NCBI RefSeq assembly: GCF_052857255.1
Contig: NC_135505.1
Span: forward strand, 57,965,368-58,029,367
Origin: Amblyomma americanum
Taxonomy: Eukaryota; Arthropoda; Arachnida; Ixodida; Ixodidae
Length of the DNA stretch: 64,000 nucleotides
Direction of reading: 5' to 3'
Shown: positions 25,328 to 36,416 of the stretch, piece after piece
Position numbering within the stretch: position 1 is the first letter of the stretch
Layout: every line of letters starts with the position of its first letter
Translations under genes and position numbers: made by a program
Notes under the pieces: generated by a model
The model's input: only the letters and a program-made list of their open reading frames with translations
Databases searched by the model: none
Told to the model about the DNA's origin: nothing

Positions 25328-26019
25328 GTGGGCATGGAAGCACCTCTTCGACGATGATGCACTCACACGTTATCGTCTTCTTTGCGCAGCTTTCTGCTAT
25401 CTTCAGCTACTGCAATCATGGTGCGGAAACGCCCTTCAAAGCCGGAACATTCGACTCCAGTGAAAAGAACACTGAATTGCCTGGACAAAGCTTCGCTGGT
25501 TTGCCGCATTCCGCCGGCTTCCCCTGCCTTTTTGCCATCTGCACTGCTAGACCAGGCCTCATCCATCGTAGTCCAGCCACAGCGTCATCAACATTTTGAA
25601 AAACGGACGGCTTAAAAGCGGACGCCGAGCGGTTAGTCTTCAGTGGGCATGGAAGCACCTCTTCGACGATGATGCACTCACACGTTATCGTCTTCTTTGC
25701 GCAGCTTTCTGCTATCTTCAGCTACTGCAATCATGGTGCGGAAACGCCCTTCAAAGCCGGAACATTCGACTCCAGTGAAAAGAACACTGAATTGCCTGGA
25801 CAAAGCTTCGCTGGTTTGCCGCATTCCGCCGGCTTCCCCTGCCTTTTTTCCATCTGCACTGCTAGACCAGGCCTCATCCATCGTAGTCCAGCCACAGCGT
25901 CATCAACATTTCGAAAAACGGAAGGCTTAAAAGCGGACGCCGAGCGGTTCGTCTTCAGTGGGCATGGAAGCACCTCTTCGACGATGATGCACTCACACGT
26001 TATCGTCTTCTTTGCGCAG
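25328..26019 (+). repeat. 315-bp tandem repeats in the 5' region of family E
   Basis: Unit starts at 25328, 25643 and 25958 share GTGGGCATGGAAGCACCTCT; the period is exactly 315 bp and the first two units are almost identical. The third is cut after 62 bp at CTTCTTTGCGCAG, which looks like a 3' splice site, and then runs into the ORF1 leader. Monomer arrays of this kind serve as promoters in some LINEs; that role here is inference. Confidence 0.93.
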
Positions 26020-26075
26020 GTTAGTCGTCATATCTTCCTACTAAATGCTTTAAATCAGATGATCCATTTATTATT

Positions 26076-26958
26076 GTGCTTCCATGCCCTGGAACACTGG
26101 CAGCCTCATTTTGCTCGCTCTTTCTGTTAATGTGTGGTGATGTTGAAAAAAACCCGGGACCGAAAGATAACGATATGACTGAATTGCTCAAAATGGTTAA
26201 AGAAACCAACGAGAGATGCATCAGGATAGAAGCAAACCAAGCTAACTTATCCCAGACTATTATCGAAATCAAGCAGGAGCAGGTCTTGCTCTCTAGCACC
26301 ATATCTGAAATAAATGAACGTTTAGCAAGTGTTGAGCAGCCAACCGCTTCATTGGCAACCGTACAGCTAGACATGAATGAAGCACAAGAAAACATTGACC
26401 GCCTTGAACAAGATTCCATAGTCCTCCGCTCTCGACTTGATCATATGGAAGACCATTCTCGTCGCGATAATTTAATTTTTTTTTGGAATCAGTGACGACG
26501 AATCAGAAACACCCCAGCAGTCCGAAGGAAAACTTTTAGCTATACTTTCTGAGGAACTTGAGCTGCAGCTAACATCAGATGCCGTAGCGCGTGCTCATAG
26601 AATTGGCCGATACGATTCCGGAAAAAACAGGCCGCTTATTGTTAAATTCATAACCCACAAGGCCAAAGAGCTGGTATTTTCCAAGCGGTCCGGCCTTCAG
26701 GATAGCAATTTCAGCATGAGCGAGGACTTCTGCCCAGCTACTCGACAAGCTCGAAAGAAACTTCTTGAGTTCGCGAAATCACTCAAAACTAAGTACAAGC
26801 TACGTCACAATAAATTACTTGCCAAAGACAAATGCTACTTTTATGACGCGCTTACCAACAACATACGCGAGATGCCACCCGCTAGCCGAACAGTTGATAA
26901 CGAGGCCCCACCCACCATGGCAACACGTTCTGGCCGCACTTACTCGTCCAAAAGTTAG
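26076..26958 (+). pseudogene. ORF1 of family E: 2A-like leader, coiled coil, RNA-binding region; one frameshift
   Basis: The frame opens with a short hydrophobic stretch followed by Cys-Gly-Asp-Val-Glu-Lys-Asn-Pro-Gly-Pro (26133-26162). This matches the 2A consensus D-V/I-E-x-N-P-G-P, where ribosomes skip the Gly-Pro bond. Next comes a heptad-like coiled coil (~residues 32-125), then Ser-Arg-Arg-Asp-Asn-Leu-Ile-Phe-Phe, the entry to the RRM-like part of LINE ORF1 proteins. A 9-T run (26476-26484) shifts the frame; without the extra T it would continue through 26716-26958 to TAG/TAA. No in-frame ATG lies between the TAG at 26022 and the ATG inside the 2A motif (26130), so the natural start is unclear (GTG at 26076, or splicing). 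Confidence 0.8.
26136..26162 (+). other. 2A-like translational recoding motif
   Basis: Codons for Gly-Asp-Val-Glu-Lys-Asn-Pro-Gly-Pro, preceded by Leu-Phe-Leu-Leu-Met-Cys. All invariant residues of the D-V-E-x-N-P-G-P motif are present. Known use: co-translational separation of the upstream peptide, found in RNA viruses and in some non-LTR retrotransposons. Confidence 0.85.
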
Positions 26959-26969
26959 GGATGGGTGAG

Positions 26970-29766
26970 GGGAAGCGGATCAGTGTCGAAAGTTTCTGTG
27001 CTATACACGAACATTCGCAGCCTCTACAATAAAAAGGACTAACTTAATGCGCTAATTAACGACTCTGAAGCAGACGTAATTGTCCTAAATGAAACTTGGC
27101 TTTGTGAGAAAATATCATCAAATGAACTGTTCGACTGCAATAAACACTTCGTTACTTTTCGTTATGATCGAGCTGATAGAATGGGTGGTGGAGTCCTAAT
27201 TGCTATCAATGAAAGTTTTCAGTGTTTTCCTATATCTGTTGATTGTGACTTAGAAACAGTTTGGTGCTGTATAACTGTTGCTTTCAAAAAATTTGTCATT
27301 GGTGCCTGTTACCGCCCTCCCAATTGCAGCACGGCGTTTTGTGAAGGTATCCATGACTGTCTTAACCAAATCACTGTACAGTTTCCTGGTGGACCTATTT
27401 TTTTGCTTGGGGATTTTAACTTCCCAAGCATTGACTGGTCCAATCTTTGCGCTAGTTCTACTACCGCTGAAGCTTCTAACTTTGTCACTGTTTGTTCTGA
27501 CTTCAGTTTATCTCAGCTTGTCAATCTACCAACACGTGTGACACCGTCGTCATCTTCTCTGATTGATCTAATACTTACATCAGCTCCTGACATCAGTTCT
27601 GCAGTATTACACGTACCAGGCTTCAGCGACCATGACATATTACACTTCTCGTTTTCAGTGCCATCTACGCGAGCAAAGCGACAAAAGAAACGTATCCGAG
27701 ATTACAACAAAGCCAACTTTGACGCTATTAACATGGAGCTCTCCTCATTTCTCGATGACATTTTGCAAATCCACTCGAGGCTTTCGGTTTCCGAACTCTG
27801 GTCATCTTTCAAAAGTAAACTTCTCCATCTCAGTGACAAGTATATTCCACTAAGAACGATCCATCACTCATCCAGTGCCCCCTGGTATAACACCTATCTA
27901 AAACGCTTATCCAATAAGAAAAAAAGGCTCTTTCGCCAAGCAAAAATGAGATGTAGTCCTAACCGATGGTCAATATACAATCAGGCAGCACAAAACTACA
28001 TAAACGCTCTGAAAACAGCTAAATTCAATTTCTTTAACACGACACTTCCTTCCTTAATAAGTACGAATCCGAAACAATTTTGGAACATTGTAAAGAGCTC
28101 CAACGATCGAACAATCACCCTGATTGAGGAGTGTGGCAAACAGGTCCCTGAAAATTTATGCGCTGCCTTATTGAATAACACCTTCTCTCTCTCGTTCACT
28201 AGTCCCTCAGCCACTCAATGCCCGCTTTTCCCTCACGCTCATTTTTCTCCAATGGACCCCATTGTTTTTGATCCCGCCGGAATCAGAACCATCATTAGTA
28301 AACTGAAACGATCATCGTCTTGTGGTGTCGATGGAATCACATCAAAATTCCTTCAGAACACTACTGAATACTGCTCTATTTTATTAAGCTTTATTTTTAC
28401 CAAATCACTTACCGAGAGCTGTCTACCCAAAGACTGGAAAACAGGGAAAGTTGTTCCTATATACAAATCTGGCCATTCACACAAACCGTCTAACTATCGC
28501 CCCATTTCCTTGACATCAATACCCTGCAAAGTACTTGAGCACATAATTTTCACCAACCTCGTCAACTTTCTCGAATCAAACCAGTTTTTTCATCCCTCCC
28601 AGCATGAATTCCGCAAATTATACTCATGCGAAACACAGTTACTTATGTTCACCAATGATCTACATTCATTTTTAGACTCGGGGTTCATTACTGATTGTGC
28701 GTTTCTAGATTTTTCGAAGGCCTTTGATAAGATTAACCATCAACTTCTTATACTAAAACTCAGTCGCCTTAACATCGATCCTATAGTACTTAACTGGATA
28801 ATCGCATTTCTTTCAAACCGCACCCAGTATGTCACAGCTAACGAGACTGACTCCCTTGAGGTACCCGTCCAATCAGGAGTGCCTCAGGGATCTGTCTTGG
28901 CTCCATTGCTTTTTCTTATTTATAATAATGACTTACCCAAGTGTGTTTCTAGCTCTATTTGTCTTTTCGCTGATGACTGCGTAATTTACCGTAAAATAGC
29001 TAATGCTTCCGATGTGACTTTACTCCAGACTGACTTAAATAATATCGCTTCTTCGTGCTCCATTTCGCAGATGAAACTGAATGCTACAAAATGCAAAACA
29101 ATGCGAATTTCCCGCAGTCAATCATCCTGTCCAAGCTATTGTATTAATGATTCTCCACTCGACTCCGTTTCAACTTATAAGTACCTTGGAGTACACATTG
29201 CGAATAACCTTTCCTGGAAGTTTCATATTAACTACGTAACAGCCAAAGCCAATCGCATGCTTGGGTATTTGAAACGTAACTTTTCACTAGCGCCATCTCC
29301 ACTTAAAAAACAGCTATATACTACCTATGTACGACCCAATCTCGAGTACGCTTCATCCATATGGGATCCTGGCCATGTATCACTGAATAAAACCTTGGAG
29401 AGCGTACAAAATCGCTCTGCTCGTTTTATTCTCAATAATTACCACCGCACAGCAAGCGTCACTAACATGAAACTAAGTCTAAATTTGCTCCCTCTCACTG
29501 TCCGTCGTAACATTGCTCGTATTTGCCTCTTCCATAAAATTTATCATCATAACCATCAACTCAGGACGCGCCTTATCACAGATGCTGTTCATGTTTCTGC
29601 CCGTGTAGATCACTGCTACAAAGTCGCCATACCTCGCCACAACACCACGAAATATGCACATTCATTTCTACCAAAAACATCCCGTGACTGGAACCAACTA
29701 CCTGCTGACCTGGTCGCTATCACTGACAACCACCGATTTCGTACTTGCCTTACTAACATATTTTGA
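26970..29766 (+). CDS. ORF2 of family E: APE endonuclease-reverse transcriptase
   Basis: An uninterrupted 861-codon frame (27181-29766); homology extends upstream to about 26970 across one TAA at 27040-27042. Counting from 27181: endonuclease Gly-Asp-Phe-Asn at residues 77-80 and Ser-Asp-His at 149-151; RT Tyr-Arg-Pro-Ile-Ser at 439; Leu-Asp-Phe-Ser-Lys-Ala-Phe-Asp near 509; Ser-Gly-Val-Pro-Gln-Gly-Ser at 565; catalytic Phe-Ala-Asp-Asp near 596; then the thumb. No RNase H follows. The upstream piece holds the Asn-Glu-Thr-Trp motif, so the endonuclease was complete before the nonsense change. The enzyme nicks target DNA and reverse-transcribes its own RNA. Only that one stop separates this copy from an intact ORF2. 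Confidence 0.9.
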
Positions 29767-30088
29767 AGCCCTTTTTTATTTTCTTTTTAAAACTTGCACT
29801 GGCGCTTATCATGTTCTGTATGACTGTTCCTTCATTTTTTTATTTTTTATGTTGATACTGTACTCTGCTGCATTCTGTCCAACCAAACTAATGCGCATTT
29901 GTAACCTGCCCGTGTGCTTTGAATACCTGCCGTTCTTGTTCTTTTTTCGTCGTTGTGTTGTTGCCTTATTTTTTTTTCTCTGTTCTCTTTTATTAACCAA
30001 ATTGCATAGTGCTGCTTGTATTTCTGCCCCTCCCCTCTACAATGCTTCTGTAAGCCCTGAGGGTAAAATAAATAAATAAATAAATAAA

Positions 30089-31010
30089 CCATATTGACGT
30101 CTTCCTACACCTGGAAACAGAACAAAGCCGGATTTTTCCACTGACAGAGACAACCCCACACCTTGAAAGTAAGCTTGTGCCGAAAGTAGAGCCTGTCGAG
30201 CTATCAGGACTAATCGCTTGTGTTGGTAGCCAGTAATCCAAATACAGATGTCAGCATAAAGTGACATACGCACTTGCCAGCAACTCTTTTTCAAAGAATC
30301 GGGAAGGCCAGCCATTACGACGTTAAAGAGCGCGGAGCAAAGAACACTTCCTTGAGGCACACCTCGTGATAGAACCCTTTCGGTGCTTAACGTACTCCCT
30401 AACCGTACACGAACCGCGCGATCACTTATAAACTTGTAAATGAATCTTACCATATGGCCCTCTATGCCCATGTCTTGCAAACTGTTTATAATAGAGCTCT
30501 GAAGCACGCTGTCGTAAGCTTTCGCAACATCAAGAAAAATGGCTAAGGTGGAAAGGCCGTAAGCTCTCTGGTGTTCAATGTGACTGACCAAGTCTAAGAC
30601 GCTATGTTGGGTACTGAGACCTCGGCGGAATCCTGTCATACATGTTGGCAGTGCCTTGCTGTCCTCAAGCCACCACGATAAGCGTTCATTTACCAGCCTC
30701 TCCATCAACTCAGCTACACAAGAGGTCAATGACACATGGCGATACGAGGCAAGGTCTGTCATGTCTTTGCCAGGCTTCAGTACTGGAATTACATGTGCCA
30801 CCTTCCATGACGCAGGAACATCGCCAGTCCCCCAAACTCGATTGACGAAGTTGAGGAGCTCCTTTCTGAGTTGCAAGTGCAGATTCTTCAGCATTTGATT
30901 GGTGATGCCGTCGGGACCTGGTGCACACCGGCGCCGCAGGCCACTGAGCGCAGTCTGGAGCTCACGAAGCGTGAACGGGACGTCCATGATAGATCTTAAG
31001 AAAGCAGGTG
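30089..31010 (-). pseudogene. Reverse transcriptase of family B with damaged active site
   Basis: The open minus-strand frame carries Gly-Pro-Asp-Gly-Ile, Ser-Tyr-Arg-His-Val-Ser-Leu, Phe-Leu-Asp-Val-Ala-Lys-Ala-Tyr-Asp and Arg-Gly-Val-Pro-Gln-Gly-Ser, all RT motifs in order. The catalytic motif reads Tyr-Ala-Asp-Ile-Cys-Ile-Trp (about 30247-30264), whereas family A has Tyr-Ala-Asp-Asp-Ile-Cys-Ile-Trp. One Asp codon is missing in frame. The frame seems long only because it runs through a TA microsatellite upstream and family E sequence downstream. Confidence 0.85.

Positions 31011-31013
<3 letters not shown>

Positions 31014-31090
<77 letters not shown>
31014..31090. repeat. (TA)n microsatellite inside family B
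   Basis: About 77 bp of uninterrupted TA between the endonuclease linker and the RT start of family B. It creates a false Tyr-Ile repeat frame on both strands. Confidence 0.97.
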
Positions 31091-31092
<2 letters not shown>

Positions 31093-31325
31093 CAGAATCA
31101 GCGCGTACGAGTGCGTCTGCAAATTTCTCTGCCAAGCGCGCGATAGGCTTTTCCTTACATATTGCAAGAGCTTCAAAAAGCTTCGAAGGGCGGGATTCTC
31201 TATCAAGGCTGCCAATAACTCGCTACATTCAGGTCGTCGGCGAGAACACAGATAAACCAGCGCAGAATGAGGCCCATTGCGACCTGTACAGATTGTTCGT
31301 GTGCCGTCTAATAGCAGAATTCAGC

Positions 31326-32046
31326 CTATTGAAGGTCGTCTTCAGTTGCCTGTCGTCCTTCTTCCGCACGAGATGGCGCTCCGCCCTTCTCGCTGCGCAA
31401 AGGTTCCTGGGTTTTAAATCCGGATGAATGCAGTGTCAGGTCTATAGCTGTCGCTGAGGCTGGAGGCCGGAAGAAAGTGGGGCTTCCGTCGTTGGCAACA
31501 CACAGGCCCAAACTGTCAATAACCTCTACGAGTTTGCGTCTACGAGAATCCGTGTTCCTCTCACCCCAGATGGCATGATGGGCGTTGAAATCAGCGCAGA
31601 TGATTCTAGGAGCGTGGCAGCTGTCGCCGAGTTGCTGCAGAAACAAATCCAATGCTACCTTCCTCCGCGGAAACACGTGCATGGATGCGATAGAAAGGGT
31701 TCGAGAGCCGAGCTATATTCTCACAACGGCTACCTCAATGTCATCCGTGCAAAGATCGGCAACGCTTAGAGAAACATGTGGAATCTCCCTTCTTATGTAA
31801 AGCGCAGCACTTCCTGCAGGAAATGACTTTATGCTGCAGTTTTTATGGGCGACATATCCAGTCAAACGTCTCCCGCTTGGCAGGCCAGCTTCTGACAGGG
31901 CCAATACTGGAACACGTCTCTTTCATGGATACTTTTAGTTCACCTAATCGACTTAAAATCTCAGCGCAGTTCCACTGCAATATAAACGGCACTTTTCGGT
32001 GCATATGAGATCCACGAGGCTTAACACCATCCACTTTAGATCGCAA
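31326..32046 (-). pseudogene. APE endonuclease of family B
   Basis: Minus-strand frames in order: 31843-32046 with Leu-Gln-Trp-Asn-Cys near its middle (the N-terminal Asn motif), 31713-31904 with the central strands, and 31326-31682 with Ala-Asp-Phe-Asn-Ala-His-His and Asn-Asp-Gly-Ser-Pro-Thr-Phe. These match the family A endonuclease. Frameshifts near 31700 and 31850 inactivate it. Confidence 0.8.
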
Positions 32047-32273
32047 AGAAGTTTGCTGTGAAGGTTGTAATTAGGGACTGAAAAGAAAGCACCATCTGTA
32101 GGAAGTTCTTCAGGTTACCAGGCGCCAACGCTGGAACATGTGAACGCAAGGCCCCAAACAAAACATGAAGAAGGTCAGACATACCTTGATTTTTGAGCTC
32201 CTTATTTTGCGCAACGCACTCACTTACTACATCGACAAAGATGCCGACGGGGACACACTCTTGGCCGCAGTAG

Positions 32274-33470
32274 CTAGTTTTTTGTCACTTGTGCATATAA
32301 GGATCCTCCTTGCCGTGGAGTCTGGCTGTGATTCGGCCGCTCAGGAACATGGACTCTTCTTGCTGGAGATCGAACAGCCGACTCGCACGCACTGGGTTTT
32401 GGCGTCTTGCTAGGCTCAGGGCTCCTAGGAACATTTTTGGGCAACGGAACAGCATCAGACTCCAACACTGGGAACTTGTCTAATCCAGGGACAAGCGTCG
32501 CAGTCGGTGGGGTTTTTGGACCAGCAATAATGGATATCCGACGGTGGAGAGCGCTCACACGGAAGAGGCAGCCTCCGAAACTTGTTGGATGATCACCACC
32601 GCAATTGGCGCAAGCCAAATCTGCCTTGCAGGTTTTAACGTCGTGGTCGCCTCCGAACCGCTTACAGCGTCGATCCTTTGTACAAACTTCGGCCACGTGC
32701 CCAAACCGTTGGCATCTAAAACACCGTGGAGGAGCTTCAGTGAAATCTGCAACTGCGTGTTTTGTGAATCCCAGATAAATTTTTTCGGGGAGCTCTGAGT
32801 TGGGAGCGAATGTCAACTTGACAGAATTGGTAGGTGTCGCAGCCCATTCTTTTCCTGGAGACTCCACACGACGCACAAGTCGTTTCACGTGCAGTACACC
32901 TTGTGGTTTCAGATAATCAAATAGGTTGCGTTCTGAATACCACTATGGTACACTCTTAATGAAACAGGTGTTCTTCATGTAGGAATGGGGCAACCGCACT
33001 TTAACAGTGATTCCAAAAATCTGAGAGCTCTGCAGGAGCTTGTCAACCTGCTCTTCCGTCGAGACATCCAGCTGAAGAGCCCCGTGCAAGGTGAACCGAG
33101 TTCGAATCGGAGCTGATCCCAGCAGTGATTGAATGGCCGCGAAAAGGAACATGGAATTCTTCTCTCTTAATTCAACCCCCTATTCTGTGGGCTCAACCAC
33201 TACTGGAATTCCTACCGTTCGTTGCTTGCGATGACTCACCAACTTGAAGCCCTCGTTGTCCCCGTCAGCCATATCGGCCACTGACTCATCACCGTCCACG
33301 ATCGTTGAGTCATCCCCACTAAGCGATGAGGCCTCGCTGGACGGGTGGTCCAGTCCATATTCTGGTCGCTCCCCAGCCTGCGAAGCGACGGCCGCCTCTT
33401 CCGAGCCAGCCTCCTTTGAATAACGTGGTCCCTTTAGGCTTGCCGGCGCCGGAGCAGCCGTATTCTTCCC
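32274..33470 (-). pseudogene. ORF1 (gag-like zinc-knuckle protein) of family B
   Basis: The N-terminal part (33470-33170) is Ser/Asp-rich and includes Gly-Asp-Asp-Ser and a basic Arg-Lys-Gln-Arg block. Frame 32943-33152 carries an RNA-binding-like fold region. The 204-residue frame 32274-32888 has Cys-Phe-Arg-Cys-Gln-Arg-Phe-Gly-His ... Cys and Cys-Ala-Asn-Cys-Gly-Gly-Asp-His ... Cys knuckles, with a middle knuckle in which one Cys has become Phe. The C-terminus is Pro-rich. Such ORF1 proteins coat element RNA. Frameshifts near 32900 and 33160 break the chain. Confidence 0.8.
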
Positions 33471-33839
33471 ATAGGGACAGTACCGCCTTGAAGATGCTGC
33501 CGTCCTCGAATATTCAAATAAAACTAGGTAAATTAGGAAAAATTAGGTTAATACACAGAGCTGAAGCGACAGGAGATCGAACAACGTCCTCGTTTTCTTC
33601 TTCTTCTTCTTAGGAGAAGAACTCTACGCCTTCGGTATCCAGAAATACACTGAATTGTAATTTTCTTGACAAAAATGGCCACCATGCCACTGCACTTATT
33701 TCTATCATTGTGAAGTACCACGTTAATGGGGACGTCACATTATTTTTTATATTGAAATGAACAGCGTTTTTTTCTGACACTTAGGAACCTGGTTTGATGC
33801 CGGTTAAAATTATTTGTAGAGATTTCAAGTGTGACTAGT

Positions 33840-34165
33840 ATGCTTCAAGAGTTCATGCGGCGGAAATCGGCTGCAGTTGCGAAAATTACGGATCTTTCAA
33901 AGAACACTGAAGGGATTCTGTTAAAAAACTTGGTCACTTTGTCCACGAACTTACTCATGACATCAAACCCACAGTAATGTTGGTGGCAAGCCAGCAGTAT
34001 GTTTACACACAAGAAGGGGAAAGTGAAGGAACTGAAAAACTAAGGACCGATCAGCTTACTCTCAATTCCTCACGATTTCTTTAGTAAGGTAGACACGAGT
34101 ATAACTTTAGATGCCTTCGATTTCTGGAAACCAACGCACCGGGCTGGCCTTTATAAGAGCTTCAA
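33840..34165 (+). pseudogene. RTE-like reverse transcriptase scrap
   Basis: Around 34005-34075 the frame shows Thr-His-Lys-Lys-Gly-Lys, Leu-Lys-Asn-stop and Pro-Ile-Ser-Leu-Leu-Ser. This resembles the RTE-clade segment with His-Lys-Lys-Gly-Asp, Lys-Asn-Tyr-Arg and Pro-Ile-Ser-Leu-Leu-Ser, followed by Phe-(S/T)-Lys-Val and a downstream Ala-Gly. Only ~100 codons are detectable, with stops. Confidence 0.55.
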
Positions 34166-35633
34166 TAAATAGCGTATATTATCATTATTAACTCAGATAT
34201 GGGAAGAATATAACCGACCGTTAAATAATCTTTATACAATAACAGAAAGGATTGGGCGGAGATGCGACCTCGGCTGTCATGTAGGTGTTTCAGAATCGGG
34301 GCATAGGAAAGGCATATAAATAGGGGACAGGAAGTTATCGATATCCGCTGCAGAGACACACCACCCTCCTTGAGAGCAGCGATAAAACTTCTGTCAGGAA
34401 GCGTGTCGGGCAGAAAGACTCGACGTTTCTAGTAATAATCGCCGTGCATTTGCAGAATGTATTGAGAGAAACGTACTTGGATGTGTTGGGAAGAAAATTC
34501 AGAGCGAAATGACATGAAATTTTCGGATTATTGATGATAATGCGAAGTTAAGTAAATCCTAGGCAAACGGAAAGTATGACCTAAAGGCAGGACCGCTACA
34601 ACAGTATCATTGTTTCGAAACCAATATGACGAATTATAAAGTAATATTCAAAAATATAAACATCCAGTTTCAGAGAGAACAAAGTTCTTGGTTTTGTTAA
34701 ATAATACATCCAAAGAGTGCATAAGTAACGGCCGACTGTAACATCGTGTATGAAATGAATAGGGGAATCAGAAAAGGATCTACTGCATTTTAGAAGCATT
34801 TTCATGTTAGGAACAGAAAGTCCTTTGCCCCTCAAGAATATGTACATAAGTTGCAACTTACCAGTACTCAACGATGAGAGACGCACTGAGGCGAACCAAA
34901 AGACTTGAAATTAGGTTCACGGCCCCCCAAATTACTGTGGAGAGGACAATTATAGACAATCTGTGGACAGACAGCAAGACAGCACAATGTATTAGAGAAC
35001 AAAACCGTATTCATGATATTCTAATTTAGGCAAAAAAGAAAAATCGATCATGGGCAAAGGATATCTATCGGAGGTGCCTATTAAAAACTAATTTTGTTCT
35101 CCAGTTGGATCTGCCTGTGTCCACTACGATTGCTCTTTCCTTTGGCGCTCTTTTTCTGGGAAGAAGCAACAAGACCACGCGGCCTGCTGTGCAAAATTTT
35201 CTTCTAGAAACGCAGCGACTACCATTTCAAGTTTTTTTTTCCTTTCGCGCTCTCGGGCAGTGCGAAATAAAAACATTGGATATGTTATATTGGTATTTGC
35301 TCATAAAGCCATTGCCCCGTCTTCAATCTCCCAGAGAACAGGACCCCTCTCGTTGCGTCGTCTAATCTCCCACCCTAGTCATTATCCTACTCGTTTACCC
35401 CTCTAAATGCTCTTGTATCCATTGATTTACTGCCAGTGTCTTGGCCACTCTCCAGTAGGGTGTATGTGCCAACCTTATTTGAAGGCAACCAACCAACTAA
35501 ATCACACGCATTAAAACCGGTGGTTTATTACGTTTTCGACACGCAATGTAACAAGACGGAAGCGTGGCAGATGAGGAAGAAATAAAAAAAAACAGACGAA
35601 GAAAGAACGAAAGAATTTCTTAGGGCCAGAGAA
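34166..35633. other. AT-rich interval, nothing recognised
   Basis: Short frames only, with no motif, RNA-gene fold or repeat termini that I can support. Confidence 0.5.
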
Positions 35634-35845
35634 AGCTGCGATGGCGTAGTGGTAGAGCAGCCACCTAGCGTGCAAAAGGACCGCGCAGTACTGCACCCGA
35701 TAAAAAAAACTGTATGTGGATGGTATTGCATTAGCAGGAATGGTATGCGGCCTGACATGGCAAAACCAAGACTACCACGCACTCCATCAGCAGGACTGGA
35801 CTTTCCTGGTGTGGCATTTGGCCACAGCCTCGAATATAAATAGAA
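35634..35845 (+). mobile_element. Possible degenerate tRNA-derived SINE
   Basis: It begins with a box-A-like TGGCGTAGTGGTAGAGCA in a tRNA-like head, followed by an A-rich run at 35702-35709 and a GC-richer body. Box B is not intact. Target duplications were not found. It could be a chance match. Confidence 0.4.
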
Positions 35846-36416
35846 AAATTAACCGTCATTCATTAGTTCCCAGCTGCTGCGGAACAAACGAACAAAGCGG
35901 CGCTCACAGCTTTGAAGCAGCTGAGTGTGTTATACTCTGTCTGTGGACAAACAACCTTTGGAAAAAAAACATATGAACGTTTAACACTATAACCCTCTAT
36001 AACGAGACTGGTATAGCACTGGTTCTAGCAGAGCTAGTTTTGGTGAAATGAGATGTCATAGCGCTTAGTGAAGTTTAAAGGAGATATGAGGCTTTGCAGT
36101 ACCGAAGGATTTACACGTATAGTGCGATAGTTGGTTAACTGACAGGTGAGAACTATGTTTGCAATTTCTCATCGCTCAGGGTACAGCAGGTTACGTACAG
36201 GAATTCTATTGTTTTTAACGACATCATCGCAGTTGTCTTAATAAAGCTTAATAGGACGTGCAATGCGAGACTGTTAAAGTTTCTTGCTCCTACATCTAGC
36301 CATGATGACCAGATCCTCAAACGATGCAGCGAAGACGTGGAATTGGCAATGACCAAGCAAAACACAGTTCACTATACTGATGTGTACCTTCAATGTCAAG
36401 GTAGGCAAACAAGTAG

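Larger units (their letters stand above)
25326..30088 (+). mobile_element. Near-complete family E (CR1/L2-like) LINE with 2A peptide and tandem 5' repeats
   Basis: Structure: 5' region of 2.2 direct repeats of 315 bp, ORF1 with an N-terminal 2A-like motif, ORF2 with endonuclease and RT but no RNase H, a ~300-bp 3' region, and an (AAAT/AATA)n tail at about 30065-30088. Damage is slight: one extra T in ORF1 (run 26476-26484) and one nonsense codon early in ORF2 (27040-27042). It lies in family B with no target duplication. The 3' end CCCTGAGGGTA-plus-AAATA tail is shared with the truncated minus copy. The clade assignment (CR1/L2-like) rests on RT motifs and lack of RNase H. Confidence 0.92.
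22519..33609 (-). mobile_element. Full-length I-group LINE (family B) split by two family E LINEs
   Basis: Bounded by perfect 10-bp repeats TTAGGAGAAG at 22509-22518 and 33610-33619, directly next to the 5' GAA-rich leader (33609) and the 3' end, which carries tandem CTCAA repeats. Family B segments are 30089-33609, 25243-25325 and 24294-22519 going down; they join into one collinear element of ~5.4 kb that matches the family B copy at 49617-51265 across both insertion points. Gene order is gag-like ORF1, then endonuclease, RT and RNase H. Frameshifts, a damaged RT active site and a lost RNase H Asp make it inactive. Confidence 0.85.

Noticed and set aside
25328..26019. 315-bp direct repeats as LTRs of a small LTR element
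   Set aside because: The units are directly adjacent, have no TG...CA ends and no internal coding region; a tandem 5' array of the LINE fits better.
25669..26130. 153-codon frame across the 315-bp repeats as a host exon
   Set aside because: The same frame recurs in each monomer simply because the DNA repeats, and an equally long antisense frame also recurs, so it gives no evidence of coding.
29654..30079. 141-codon frame overlapping the end of family E ORF2
   Set aside because: It lies in another frame over ORF2 and its 3' region, and is rich in Phe/Leu from T-rich DNA; a shadow frame.
30037..31215. 392-codon frame as one intact protein
   Set aside because: It is a composite: family E 3' sequence at one end, family B RT in the middle and TA microsatellite translation near the other end.
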